64,000 bases of DNA from Rugalucina vietnamica (taxonomy: Eukaryota > Mollusca > Bivalvia > Lucinida > Lucinidae), in assembly GCA_964017185.1 (NCBI GenBank), contig OZ024878.1, forward strand, positions 4,960,151-5,024,150, written 5' to 3'. Position 1 is the first letter of the stretch. Every line of letters starts with the position of its first letter. Below, one piece after another: positions 56,401 to 64,000 of this stretch. The position numbers were made by a program, and so were the translations under genes. The notes under the pieces were generated by a model. That model had not been told where the DNA came from. It did not search any database and saw only the letters and a list, made by a program, of their open reading frames with translations.

Positions 56401-59065
56401 TGATGAATTGGAACAAAATCTGTATTCAATGAATGAATCAAATTCAAACTTGGATGATGACATTGAAGAAACTGCCAGAAAAACGGTTTCTGTAAGTAAT
56501 GGTAGGGAAGTTGAATCAGCTGAAATTGGTGATGACGCTAAAAAGAATACACCTTATTTTGATTTGTCAGATGATAATGATCAAACAGCTAGAAAACTAA
56601 GTTATCTTGATGATGTATATGACAACAATAAAGAGACAGACAGAAAGAAATCATATGAAGATGATTTAGATGCTGAAAATGAACAAACAGCAAGAAAACA
56701 TAGTTTTTTTGATGAACATTCAGTGACTAATACTAATGAAACTGCAAAGAAAATCAGTGATTTTGAAGAAACCTATGAGAGGTCAAACAAAGAGAATGAA
56801 AATGACAAATTTGAAAGATTGAGTTCCAACTGTGAAATGTGTGAAGATGAACTAAGGATGAGAGAACTGAAAGTACATACTTTTCAAAGTTGTCAAGCAC
56901 AAAATGTGCCCAGTGCATGTACATGTCAAAGCAATGAAAGCATCAGGTATAGCACTGGTGATAGAAGAGTGATTTTGGAATCAGAACAAAGTCAATTTGA
57001 GGCTCAAAGACATGTGACTGGTCAAAGTATTCAAAGTCATGTGAGCGGTCAAAGCAACCAAAGTCATGTGACTGGTCACAGCATTCAAAGTCATGTGACC
57101 TGTCAAAGCATTCAAAGTCATGAGCCCGGTCAAAGCGTTCAAAGTCATGTGCCCGGTCAAAGCATTCAAAGTAATGTAACTGGTCAAAGCATTCAAAGTA
57201 ATGTAACTGGTCAAAGCAATACAGACTCAGAAGTTCCAGAAACAATCTATAATAGAAAGGACGGTCGACATTCTTGGCATGAAGGGGAACAGAATGAAAG
57301 CAGAGAATCATTAGATAGTTCTGGATTGTCCAGCTCAGATCCCCTGGTATATTCAAGCACCTCAAGCCTGGGGAGTTCAGGGAGCTCAAGATCATCAGAC
57401 ACACATGGGCAACCTGTCGTGCTTGTGACTTTTAGTGTACCGCAGTGTGATCCAAGGAGGGCTGAAGCTCATTTGCGCGAAGTTTATCGTATGATTGAGA
57501 TGCTGAAGGATGCCGGAATTAGAGTCCGTGTAGACATGGACAGGGATGCGTTTAGAAGAAAAAAGTGGAACAGGCTTGACTGGCTGGACAAAAACCTGTG
57601 TAAGGTGAGGAGTTCTTTGTTTTTTCGAGTAGTAGGTTTCGAGTTAAAAAAGTGAGTTTCAAGTAACAAAAGTGAGTTTCAAGTTAAAAAAGTGAGTTTC
57701 TAGTTTCTGGTTAGAAAAATGAGTTTCGAGTTACAAAAGTGAGTTTCTAGTTTCTGATTAGAAAAGTGAGTTTCGAGTTAAAAAGCAAGTTTCAAGTTAA
57801 AAAAAATGATTTTCGAGTAACAAAAGCGAGTTTCGAGTTAAAAAAGTGAGAATTTTGTTGTTTTTCGGAGAAGCCCAGGGGTCGCAGGTTAGATCCCGGG
57901 AACAACAAAAATCAATCTCCCGGTTGAGCCTTCGGGTGCTCCCGGAACAACAAGCCCCCCCCCCTCCTCGCCCCCCGTCCTGTAGTACTGGTCTCGCCCA
58001 AGAAAAAAAGTTTGATCGTTTGAACATTTTGTATTGACCATTTACTACATAGTAATTATGACAAGCATTGCATTGCACTTCATCAGTGAACAGGTACTTT
58101 CTGATGTAGCTGTTTGTTCCTATATATGTTTGATTTGGTCAGGAGAACTTGGAAAACATCTTGTAAATGAAAAAAAATAGAGTGTAAACAATAAAATGGT
58201 ATAGTTGCCAAATGATTTTCTATTGTGTCAAAATGTATCCCTTTTCATTTTTCTCTCTTACATCTGCAATTGTGTATGTTTTATTATAGCACAGAACCTG
58301 GTGTGGCTTCATATAAAGTGTTTGATATACATGTTGCAAATTTATAGTAGTTTGTCTCAGATTTAAGTAACCCCAATCTTAGCAGACAAATTGTCAAGAT
58401 AAACAACATACCGTATTAGCAGCAATCGCGAACAACCATTTTGATAAACAAAAAGAGTTCAAGACTGCCATAAAAAGGCATTTCGGATTGCCAAAATGAC
58501 GATGTAGGACGTAAATTGAACGTTCTCGATTACCAACACATGCTTTTTGGCAATCTAAAACGCCTTTTTTGGCAGTCGGGAACGCAGCACATTCCACATT
58601 GCCGCTAATACAGTGTATGACCTATAAAAAAAGACCAAGTAATTGGTGCAATAAATGAACATTATACTTTAACATTCACAACAGCCATTGGGCTGTGCCC
58701 TCTGTTTATCATTTCCCTCGTGATCAGCGAACGTAAATGAATGATAAATCATGTTTATCTCTCTGTTTATAAATACATTTCAGGCTAAATTTGTGATTGC
58801 CTGTATATCGCCTGAATATGCTGAAGACATCAAACCTCCAACAGACGATGCAGTAGCACACATCAGTCAACTCAATGCTCGCTACATCTTTGACCACATG
58901 AGGAAAGAATACTACGACAATAGGGCACAGAACAGACGACTGATCCCGATCCTGTTTCCCAACTCTGGTGCCCAGTATTCTGACGTCCCACAATGTATGA
59001 CTGCGACCAAGATCTATACATACTCGGAAGATATTGAGAAGGTCATAGAGATTATAAAAAGATAA
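53244..59065 (+). CDS. TRAF3IP2: TRAF3IP2 (Act1/CIKS)-like adaptor: death-like plus SEFIR, four exons
   Basis: Join 53244-53405, 54326-54482, 55215-57604, 58784-59065; GT..AG introns in phases 0, 1, 0; 996 residues. Residues about 12-106 form a death-domain-like helical segment (KLEIAKILDAATG, DMFAERLGF, IQHIYRILCDMESAAAEVI). Residues 107-840 are disordered: Ser/Asn/Gln-rich, then an Arg/Asn/Ser block (about 312-402), six spaced TARKxS-type motifs (about 489-625) and eight 9-residue HVTGQSIQS repeats (about 706-775). Residues 841-985 are a SEFIR domain (VVLVTFSVP, IRVRVDMDRDAF, FVIACISPEYAED, RLIPILFPN), closest by eye to Act1. In vertebrates Act1 binds IL-17 receptors by SEFIR-SEFIR contact and recruits TRAFs (family knowledge). 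Human Act1 (about 570 residues) has no N-terminal death domain. The ATG has good context (AAACATGG); an acceptor at 53207 implies an upstream leader exon not found. Confidence 0.85.
53411..53661 (+). mobile_element. MITE-B copy 14 at exon 1 donor
   Basis: CATGACGAAAACTTTCCC to GTCCTGATG; half of the central GC loop is lost. Confidence 0.83.
53662..54042. other. Intron 1 sequence, nothing recognised
   Basis: Contains ATTCGTGAATTTGG-type phrases recalling the 49922 MITE but no boundaries. Confidence 0.35.
54043..54277 (+). mobile_element. MITE-A copy 21, TRAF3IP2-like intron 1
   Basis: Nearly complete; ends 48 bp before the exon 2 acceptor. Very close to copy 17 in sequence. Confidence 0.86.
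54326..54482 (+). CDS. TRAF3IP2: TRAF3IP2-like exon 2
   Basis: Residues 55-107, ERCRSATFHHSVTMFLFAEL to VIDRYLP. Acceptor TTACAG, donor GTACTT, phase 1. Confidence 0.82.
54507..54736 (-). mobile_element. MITE-A copy 22, intron 2
   Basis: Starts 24 bp after the exon 2 donor; hairpin eroded. Confidence 0.78.
54795..55009 (-). mobile_element. MITE-B copy 15, intron 2
   Basis: Central hairpin partly deleted (GAACCGACTCGCCCGCAATG). Ends 12 bases before the alternative acceptor at 55021-55022. Confidence 0.8.
55215..57604 (+). CDS. TRAF3IP2: TRAF3IP2-like exon 3 (large, disordered plus SEFIR start)
   Basis: Residues 107-903. The frame is already open from 54956, but the strong acceptor TACTTTCAG at 55206-55214 restores phase 1 from exon 2. 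Acceptor 55022 is also in phase and would add 64 residues. Donor GTGAGG within the SEFIR domain. Confidence 0.82.
57011..57226 (+). repeat. 27-bp coding minisatellite in TRAF3IP2-like exon 3
   Basis: Eight in-frame units coding HVTGQSIQS with variants (HVSGQSNQS, HEPGQSVQS, NVTGQSIQS). Confidence 0.92.
57628..57850 (+). repeat. Minisatellite at start of SEFIR intron
   Basis: About nine units around GTGAGTTTCGAGTTAAAAAA (18-38 bp spacing), beginning about 23 bases after the exon 3 donor. Confidence 0.88.
57851..58408. other. Intron 3 sequence
   Basis: A GC-rich interval at 57870-57995 (CAGGTTAGATCCCGGGAAC, CCCGGTTGAGCCTTCGGG) may be a SINE piece; the rest is unrecognised. Confidence 0.4.
58409..58620. 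mobile_element. 212-bp TIR MITE in SEFIR intron
   Basis: Ends ATACCGTATTAGCAGCAAT and ATTGCCGCTAATACAGTGTA, with inner inverted ATTGCCAAAA / TTTTTGGCAATC. Confidence 0.68.
58784..59065 (+). CDS. TRAF3IP2: TRAF3IP2-like exon 4 (SEFIR second half)
   Basis: Residues 904-996, AKFVIACISPEYAED through VIEIIKR. Acceptor CATTTCAG, phase 0. Confidence 0.88.
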   Translation, partial: AKFVIACISPEYAEDIKPPTDDAVAHISQLNARYIFDHMRKEYYDNRAQNRRLIPILFPNSGAQYSDVPQCMTATKIYTYSEDIEKVIEIIKR

Positions 59066-59071
59066 ATGAAC

Positions 59072-59250
59072 CCTGACATTGGGGTTTCTGACATTCGGGT
59101 TTTGATATTGGGGTTTCTGACATTAGGGAATCTGACATTGGGGTTCCTGACATTGGGGGTTTTTGATATTGGGGTTTCTGACATTAGGGAATCTGACATT
59201 GGGTTTTCTGACATTGGGGTTTCTGATATTGGGGTTTCTGACATTGGAGC
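59072..59250 (+). repeat. Minisatellite in TRAF3IP2-like 3' UTR
   Basis: About eleven units of GACATTGGGGTTTCT and variants (GACATTAGGGAATCT), starting six bases after the stop codon. Confidence 0.9.
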
Positions 59251-59290
59251 TTTTGACACGTTCAGGCACAAACCAGGCTGTACAGCCACA

Positions 59291-59296
59291 AATAAA
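59291..59296 (+). terminator. Candidate TRAF3IP2-like polyadenylation signal
   Basis: AATAAA 226 bases after the stop, at the end of a MITE-A fragment (CACAAACCAGGCTGTACAG). Confidence 0.45.
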
Positions 59297-59299
59297 AAA

Positions 59300-59758
59300 A
59301 AGAAAGCTTATATATAAAGGGATAAATGAGTTCTCATGAAGTTGTCTTTAGGCTTCTGACCAGGGCAGACATATACCAAGCTGTAGAGGTATTCCAGGCT
59401 TTGAGAAATTATTTCATTTTGATGGACATTAGGAAATTCTCCTCATTAAATTCTGTGCCAAAAGAGTCATTTGGTAAAAAATGTCATCCACTAAAACAAT
59501 TGAAAATGCCAGAAAAAATGGCATTGTAGTTCGTAGCATAATTGTCATATTCCTAATGAATTGACATAATTATGAACAACTTTGCTAAAAGTGCTTTGAA
59601 CAACTGGCTCCTGATGTTCCGATGTATGAAAAAAAATGTGGAGCGCATTGTTCTAAGGACATACTAGTTTTGCTTAGCTGTAACCTGTGCATTATAGGAT
59701 GTTACTTGATCCTTTCTTGGTATATGGTATAGCTAGGTCATTTATCTTTACATCAAAT
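59300..59758. other. Intergenic stretch with MITE-A fragment
   Basis: 59332-59400 resembles a MITE-A arm (CTTCTGACCAGGGCAGACAT); the rest is unrecognised. Confidence 0.4.
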
Positions 59759-59985
59759 GAGTCGCTATGCGAGAAAACTGATCTTCTGGGTTTGCAACGA
59801 GGTCCTTCGAAATCCCTGGCATAATCTAGTCAGTTCAGTCACAGAAGCTTGAAATTTCTCATTTAAGAAAGAGATGAGTTATACTATCTGTGTAGCAAAA
59901 ACAAAGATGCTGATCAGCTACTGTGCAGCTGATCAGTGTCTTTGTTTTTGCATATGTAGAATATTTTTTTTCTCATGATGAGGCA
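59759..59985 (-). mobile_element. MITE-A copy 23
   Basis: Diverged termini (GAGTCGCTATGCGAG, GATGAGGC), hairpin GATCAGCTACTGTGCAGC. Confidence 0.75.
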
Positions 59986-60027
59986 CAAATAATTGTGGCT
60001 GAAAGTAGAGTGTGGTTAACTCATGTA

Positions 60028-60195
60028 AGCCTGGCATCCTTTTTATGGGACAAAGGCAAACAGATTAGCCCCAGATGTGACGCCGCAGAATGCGGCGTCC
60101 CATCTGGGGCTATTCTGTTTGCTTGTAGGAATTTCATCGAAAAATGGAATACATTTTCAAAATCACGCCTGAAGCCCCTAAAAATTAAAGTGGAC
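60028..60195 (+). repeat. Interspersed repeat N copy 2
   Basis: TTTTTATGGGACAAAGGCAA, a perfect hairpin on CCCCAGATG / CATCTGGGG around GACGCCGCAGAATGCGGCGTC, and CGCCTGAAGCCCCTAAAA. Confidence 0.65.
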
Positions 60196-60400
60196 TCACC
60201 CAAATGATAATGATGGGTGAACCCATTTGCTATTAATGGGTTAGCCTCTCAGGGTACCTTGTTAAAAAGTTGTTGTTTTTTTCGTTCATATTCATAAATA
60301 AAACTGCAGATCATTTACATAAATTACACACCCTCTTTCTGCTTGAATCAAATTTTTCAATACTATATAGTCATCTGCTCCTGTACAGCCCTGCTCATTA

Positions 60401-60775
60401 TCACTGGGTGCTTCCTTGGTCCCGATATAAAAAGGTTTTGTTTGACGTTTTGGTAACGGATTTTGTTCTACTTCTTTAACACATTAAATCTCAACAAAAC
60501 AGAGTCAACAATAACATAAATTGCTTAATTTATATCACTTTTTAACAAATCAAATTAAATGTTACAATAAAATTGCATTCAAAGCACTATATTATGACTT
60601 GAAACTCTTTCAGTGACGTCATAAATTAGAATCACATCAAATCTTTGACCAAATTCTAGGAATTATTGTAGAAAAAAATCTGGTACCTGAATCAAATAAA
60701 ACCAATTCCTATCGGGACCTATAGTAAAAGTCAAACAAAACCTTTTTATATCGGGACGAAGGAAGCACCCAGTGA
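60401..60775. mobile_element. PIF/Harbinger-type MITE, 375 bp
   Basis: Inverted ends of about 45 bp with one mismatch, beginning TCACTGGGTGCTTCCTT, flanked by TTA on both sides (60398-60400, 60776-60778), the duplication expected of Harbinger elements. Confidence 0.88.
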
Positions 60776-60984
60776 TTATGCTGAAAGACCAATCTCGTTT
60801 ATTGTGATGCTGCTCCTTTTTACGTAGAGAGCAAACATCAGCTTTGCATGATTGTTATAGCATAGTGTTTCTTATGATAATAATAAGGAAACAAAATGCT
60901 GCATGCATGAGACTTAATATACTGATTAAATTGAAATGATGTCAGATTTAATCAGTAAAAGTCTTCTTTTTTTGACATGACTTA

Positions 60985-61263
60985 CATTACTAAAACTTGC
61001 CCATGCAATATACAGTGATTTTTAAAGTTGTAAAAAATTAAAATTTTCAGTGCAAAAGTTTTGATATTTTTCTTATTTTTGCTCAAAACGTAGATTGTAG
61101 CTACACGTTAGAACCGCTTCGGCGAGGCGGTTCTAACAAGTACCCACAATCTATGTTTTGGAGCAAAAATAAGAAAAATAGGTATACCCCAGCATACCCC
61201 AGTTTTACTATATAAAAGTGGGGTTTAAGGGGGTATTCATTGCATGGGCATGTTTTCCTGATG
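60985..61263 (+). mobile_element. MITE-B copy 16
   Basis: Complete, with GAACCGCTTCGGCGAGGC loop. Confidence 0.86.
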
Positions 61264-61506
61264 AATTTGTATTGATATTATTTTTTTAATTTCAATACAC
61301 TATTTTTGAATAAAGAGAAAGGTCTGTTCAAAGAGTGCAAGCTTTAATTGATATTTGCTTAAAGACTACTGTCCTTTCGCAGTCTTTCAAAAACTCCCTA
61401 TTTCAAAATCACCATTTTCTGAAACAGAAAAAAAAGAGTAAAATATGATTAAGTCACCCTTTTGCTTTTTAAAAGTCTAATAAAGTGCCGCAAAAATTTT
61501 GAAAAT

Positions 61507-61730
61507 GAACCGCCGCGTGGGAAAACCAACAATCTAATGGCGCAGATCAGCTTCGCAGTAACTGCCAAGCTGATCAGCACCTTTGTTTTCGCTACATGGA
61601 CAGTACAATTATTCCTCTACATTCTAAATCCAAAATTTCCAGCCTCTAATCATCTTCTTTTGACTGTACAGCTCGGTTTGTGTCGGACTTGGAAAGAACC
61701 CAAATTGTTGGTTTTCTCATGCACAGGTTC
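61507..61730 (+). mobile_element. MITE-A copy 24
   Basis: Lost the GAAAACAAAGG part of one stem (CAATCTAATGGCGCAG). Confidence 0.8.
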
Positions 61731-62033
61731 AGTTAAAACAAGTGTACAAGAATAATAAAATCAAAGAGTAACATTGTGCACTGATACATGACTTTGCATG
61801 TGCATTTTTGGTACATTTGTTTGACTACTTTAGTAAATGTTTGTAAATCCACTTTGAATAAGATTTCTTTCATAATTTGTAAACATATCATTCAATTTCT
61901 CAAGGACAAGCATTTTTAGCCAAGTATCAAATGTTCAAAAACAATCGTGTAGGTGTAGTTTGACATATTTTAGTGAATGTCACTCACGTTCCTCTATCTA
62001 AGTCATAATTTTATCGATGAACACCTTTGTTTA
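61731..62033. other. Intergenic stretch, nothing recognised
   Basis: AT-rich; no gene or element ends. Confidence 0.4.
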
Positions 62034-62293
62034 CATCAGTCCGTGAAATGTATACCCCCTTTATCCCCACTTTTATATAGCAAAACTGGGGTATGCAGGG
62101 GTTGACCTAATTTTCTTATTTTTGATCCAAAACATACATTGTAGGTACTCGTTAGTACTGCCTCGGCGAGGTGGTTCTAACGTGTACCCACAGTGTATGT
62201 TTTATGGGAAAATATAAAAAAAAATTACCAATGAAATTTTAAATTTTTTCTTCAGAAAAAATCTCTATATTGCATGGGCAAGTTCTGGTAATG
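62034..62293 (-). mobile_element. MITE-B copy 17
   Basis: First bases altered (CATCAGTCCGTG); otherwise complete. Confidence 0.82.
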
Positions 62294-62375
62294 TGGGGGG
62301 AGCATGATGGTCTTGTGCTTTCCGTGTAAATAATGTGGAAACTAAAAAAAAGATGCAAAATCGCAGCTGCTATTC

Positions 62376-62512
62376 CAGCAGGCACATGACGTCAAAATGA
62401 CGTCAGATCGACGTCGATGCGACGTCATGACATCCCATCGACGTCGATCTGACGTCATTTTGACGTCATGTGCATCGACGGCGTCATTTTGACGTCATGT
62501 GCCCGCTGAGTA
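62376..62512. repeat. Palindromic cluster of TGACGTCA/GACGTC sites
   Basis: Arms 62382-62419 and 62436-62473 are perfect 38-bp inverted complements with a 16-bp spacer; a third partial arm follows to 62507. Nine or so ACGTC cores, several full CRE octamers. Outer ends CAGCAGGCACATGACGTC and GACGTCATGTGCCCGCTG are inverted, so it may itself be a small element. Confidence 0.85.
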
Positions 62513-62917
62513 TGGTACTCATATTCTGAAGTAAAACTCTTTCAATCTCAGCTCAACTGAGCATGAAATTTCAGCTGCTCATAGATGTTGAAATAGTCAA
62601 ATTAAATGGTGGAAAATCAGGTTCAAAACTACAGTAGGGGAGTGGAAGTGAACGAAAGTAATGGCACATGCTAGTGTTCAGTGGAGTATCGGGTCTCTTT
62701 CTAATTGTACTATAGATAATCGGTCACTTGCTTTTTACATCATCAAAGCAAGTGACTGTACAAATCTAAGATATTACTTGTGTTATATTTTCCTTTTCTT
62801 TTCCCTATGTTATATTTTCCCGCTTTTTTGGACAGTTTTGACACTATGTTTTCTTCTGGTTCATGTTCTCAGCAAGTATAACTATATTTGGTGACTATAA
62901 CTGTTTTACATCTTTGC

Positions 62918-63373
62918 ACATATCGTTGGCTCGTTGACAAAACCTCGTAACTGCACTTTTTTCAAAAAATCGTTTTTTCACATGGCGCGATTCAAAATAT
63001 TCAAATTCAGCTTGTGACAAAGCCTTGTAGGTTATGTCCAATGGGAAGTTAGTTTTTCGATGACTGTACAAAACCTCGTAACTACAAATGGTAAACAGAC
63101 TTGAAAAAAGGTGACAAAACCTCTATGCAATTTCAAAAAATTTAAATACAAGAAAATTTTTATCTTTTAGATATGCAAAAGTTGCATATGAATGATTTCT
63201 CATAAATGCATTCTTTAATTCATCATTAGAATCTTTTATCAAGTTTTGTATATACGACAATTTGTAAACATGCACATTTATATATTATTTATATACAAGT
63301 TTTAGTGTTTTGCTTCTCCTGAAAAATTTGTTTTTTGCAGTTACGAGGTTTTGTGAACGAGCCAACGATATGT
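62918..63373. mobile_element. 456-bp TIR element
   Basis: 38-bp inverted ends with one mismatch (ACATATCGTTGGCTCGTT then ACAAAACCTCGTAACTGCA). The subterminal phrase ACAAAACCTCGTAACT recurs at 63066. Confidence 0.82.
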
Positions 63374-63544
63374 TTTATTCGTGTTTACAATTTCAAAAAT
63401 CAACCTTTGTACCATGATAAATGTGTGATCAAAGGTCTTTTCACAGGAAGCTGGCGATGAAATAGCATGTCCCTGTAGTCAAACTAAAGTACATACATAT
63501 ATGTAACTTACTGAAAAGCCAAATCTACTATTGAGTGTACCGTA

Positions 63545-63765
63545 TCCCATCGCGGCCACTGAGTTGTTTGGTTGTGTCCTTGAGCAAGGCACTTCACGCA
63601 TTGCTCCTCTCCACCAAGGTGTATAAATGGGTACCTGTGAGGGATATATGCCAGTGTACCGCGGCTGCCTGTGGCGCCATGTGTTAGCAGTCGACATACA
63701 TCTCAGTGACCAGGGGAGTTAATGTGGAAGTCGGTTGAACATTCAGTGAGAGTGGATAACAGACT
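63545..63765. mobile_element. SINE-like repeat with TCCTTGAGCAAGGCAC
   Basis: TGTCCTTGAGCAAGGCACTT, CACCAAGGTGTATAAATGGG and TACCTGTGAGGG are widespread mollusc SINE phrases (recalled). No clear ends. Confidence 0.5.
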
Positions 63766-63844
63766 ATAAACCGCTCACCTCTGCTCCCCTACTGTGAAAC
63801 TCAAAAACTAGTAATTTACCCTGCTCATAAATGTTAAAATGCTT

Positions 63845-64000
63845 GAGCGGCTGCATGGGAAAACCAACAATCTGCATACGCGAAAACAAAGGCGCAGATC
63901 GACTTCGCAATACTGCGAAGCTGATCAGCGCCTTTGTTTTCGCTACATGGATAGTACAATTCCTCTACTTTCTAAATCCAAAATTTCCAGCCTGTAACCT
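63845..64000 (+). mobile_element. MITE-A copy 25, runs off window
   Basis: GAGCGGCTGCATGGG start and complete hairpin; right part lies beyond the edge. Confidence 0.83.

Noticed and set aside
56943..57404. Minus-strand repetitive ORF opposite the HVTGQSIQS repeats
   Set aside because: A 27-bp period keeps all frames open; it is a shadow of the coding repeat.

Overview
This is eukaryotic DNA, AT-rich, with long introns and extremely repeat-dense non-coding sequence. Two protein-coding genes can be assembled exon by exon with consistent splice phases, both on the + strand. The kinds of interspersed repeat (pearl-like elements with a short-unit microsatellite plus tandem core, snapback MITEs, tRNA-type SINEs, 5'-truncated LINEs ending in microsatellites) and the protein sequences point to a mollusc, most likely a bivalve. 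That assignment is inference; no rRNA or mitochondrial marker is present.

Layout. 1-7.4 kb: no convincing host gene; three LINE 3' ends, one long LINE reverse-transcriptase fragment, one RNase H-type LINE remnant, and unusual arrays of GGCCGAAACGAC / GGCCGAGTTGACC units in mirrored orientations around them. 7.7-12.5 kb: MITEs and a 2.6-kb DNA transposon (TIRs, 6-bp target duplication) that contains a second MITE and a broken Tc1/mariner copy with perfect 31-bp ends. 12.56-29.5 kb: a ten-exon SAAL1 gene (653 residues) whose introns are filled with pearl-like elements and MITEs. 29.5-53.2 kb: intergenic, almost wholly repeats, including four loci of a tandem-core element, a 1.1-kb array of 56-bp units, an 851-bp hAT-type element with an exact 8-bp duplication, and an 853-bp foldback element with a 15-17-bp duplication. 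53.2-59.3 kb: a four-exon TRAF3IP2 (Act1/CIKS)-like gene (996 residues) with an N-terminal death-like domain, a very long disordered middle with two internal repeat systems, and a C-terminal SEFIR domain split by an intron. 59.3-64 kb: further MITEs, a cluster of CRE-like palindromes and two TIR elements.

The two genes have no evident functional link beyond adjacency: SAAL1 is an armadillo-type protein of ill-defined role, and the Act1-like protein would be the adaptor of IL-17-receptor signalling. Joined coding sequence is about 5 kb, under 8 % of the window. The most notable non-genic signal is a set of six sequence-distinct element families that share one blueprint (subterminal inverted repeat, 5' hairpin, microsatellite or low-complexity block, tandem core, 3' hairpin, usually CTRRT end), together with MITE termini that lie within 5-6 bases of splice donors in both genes.
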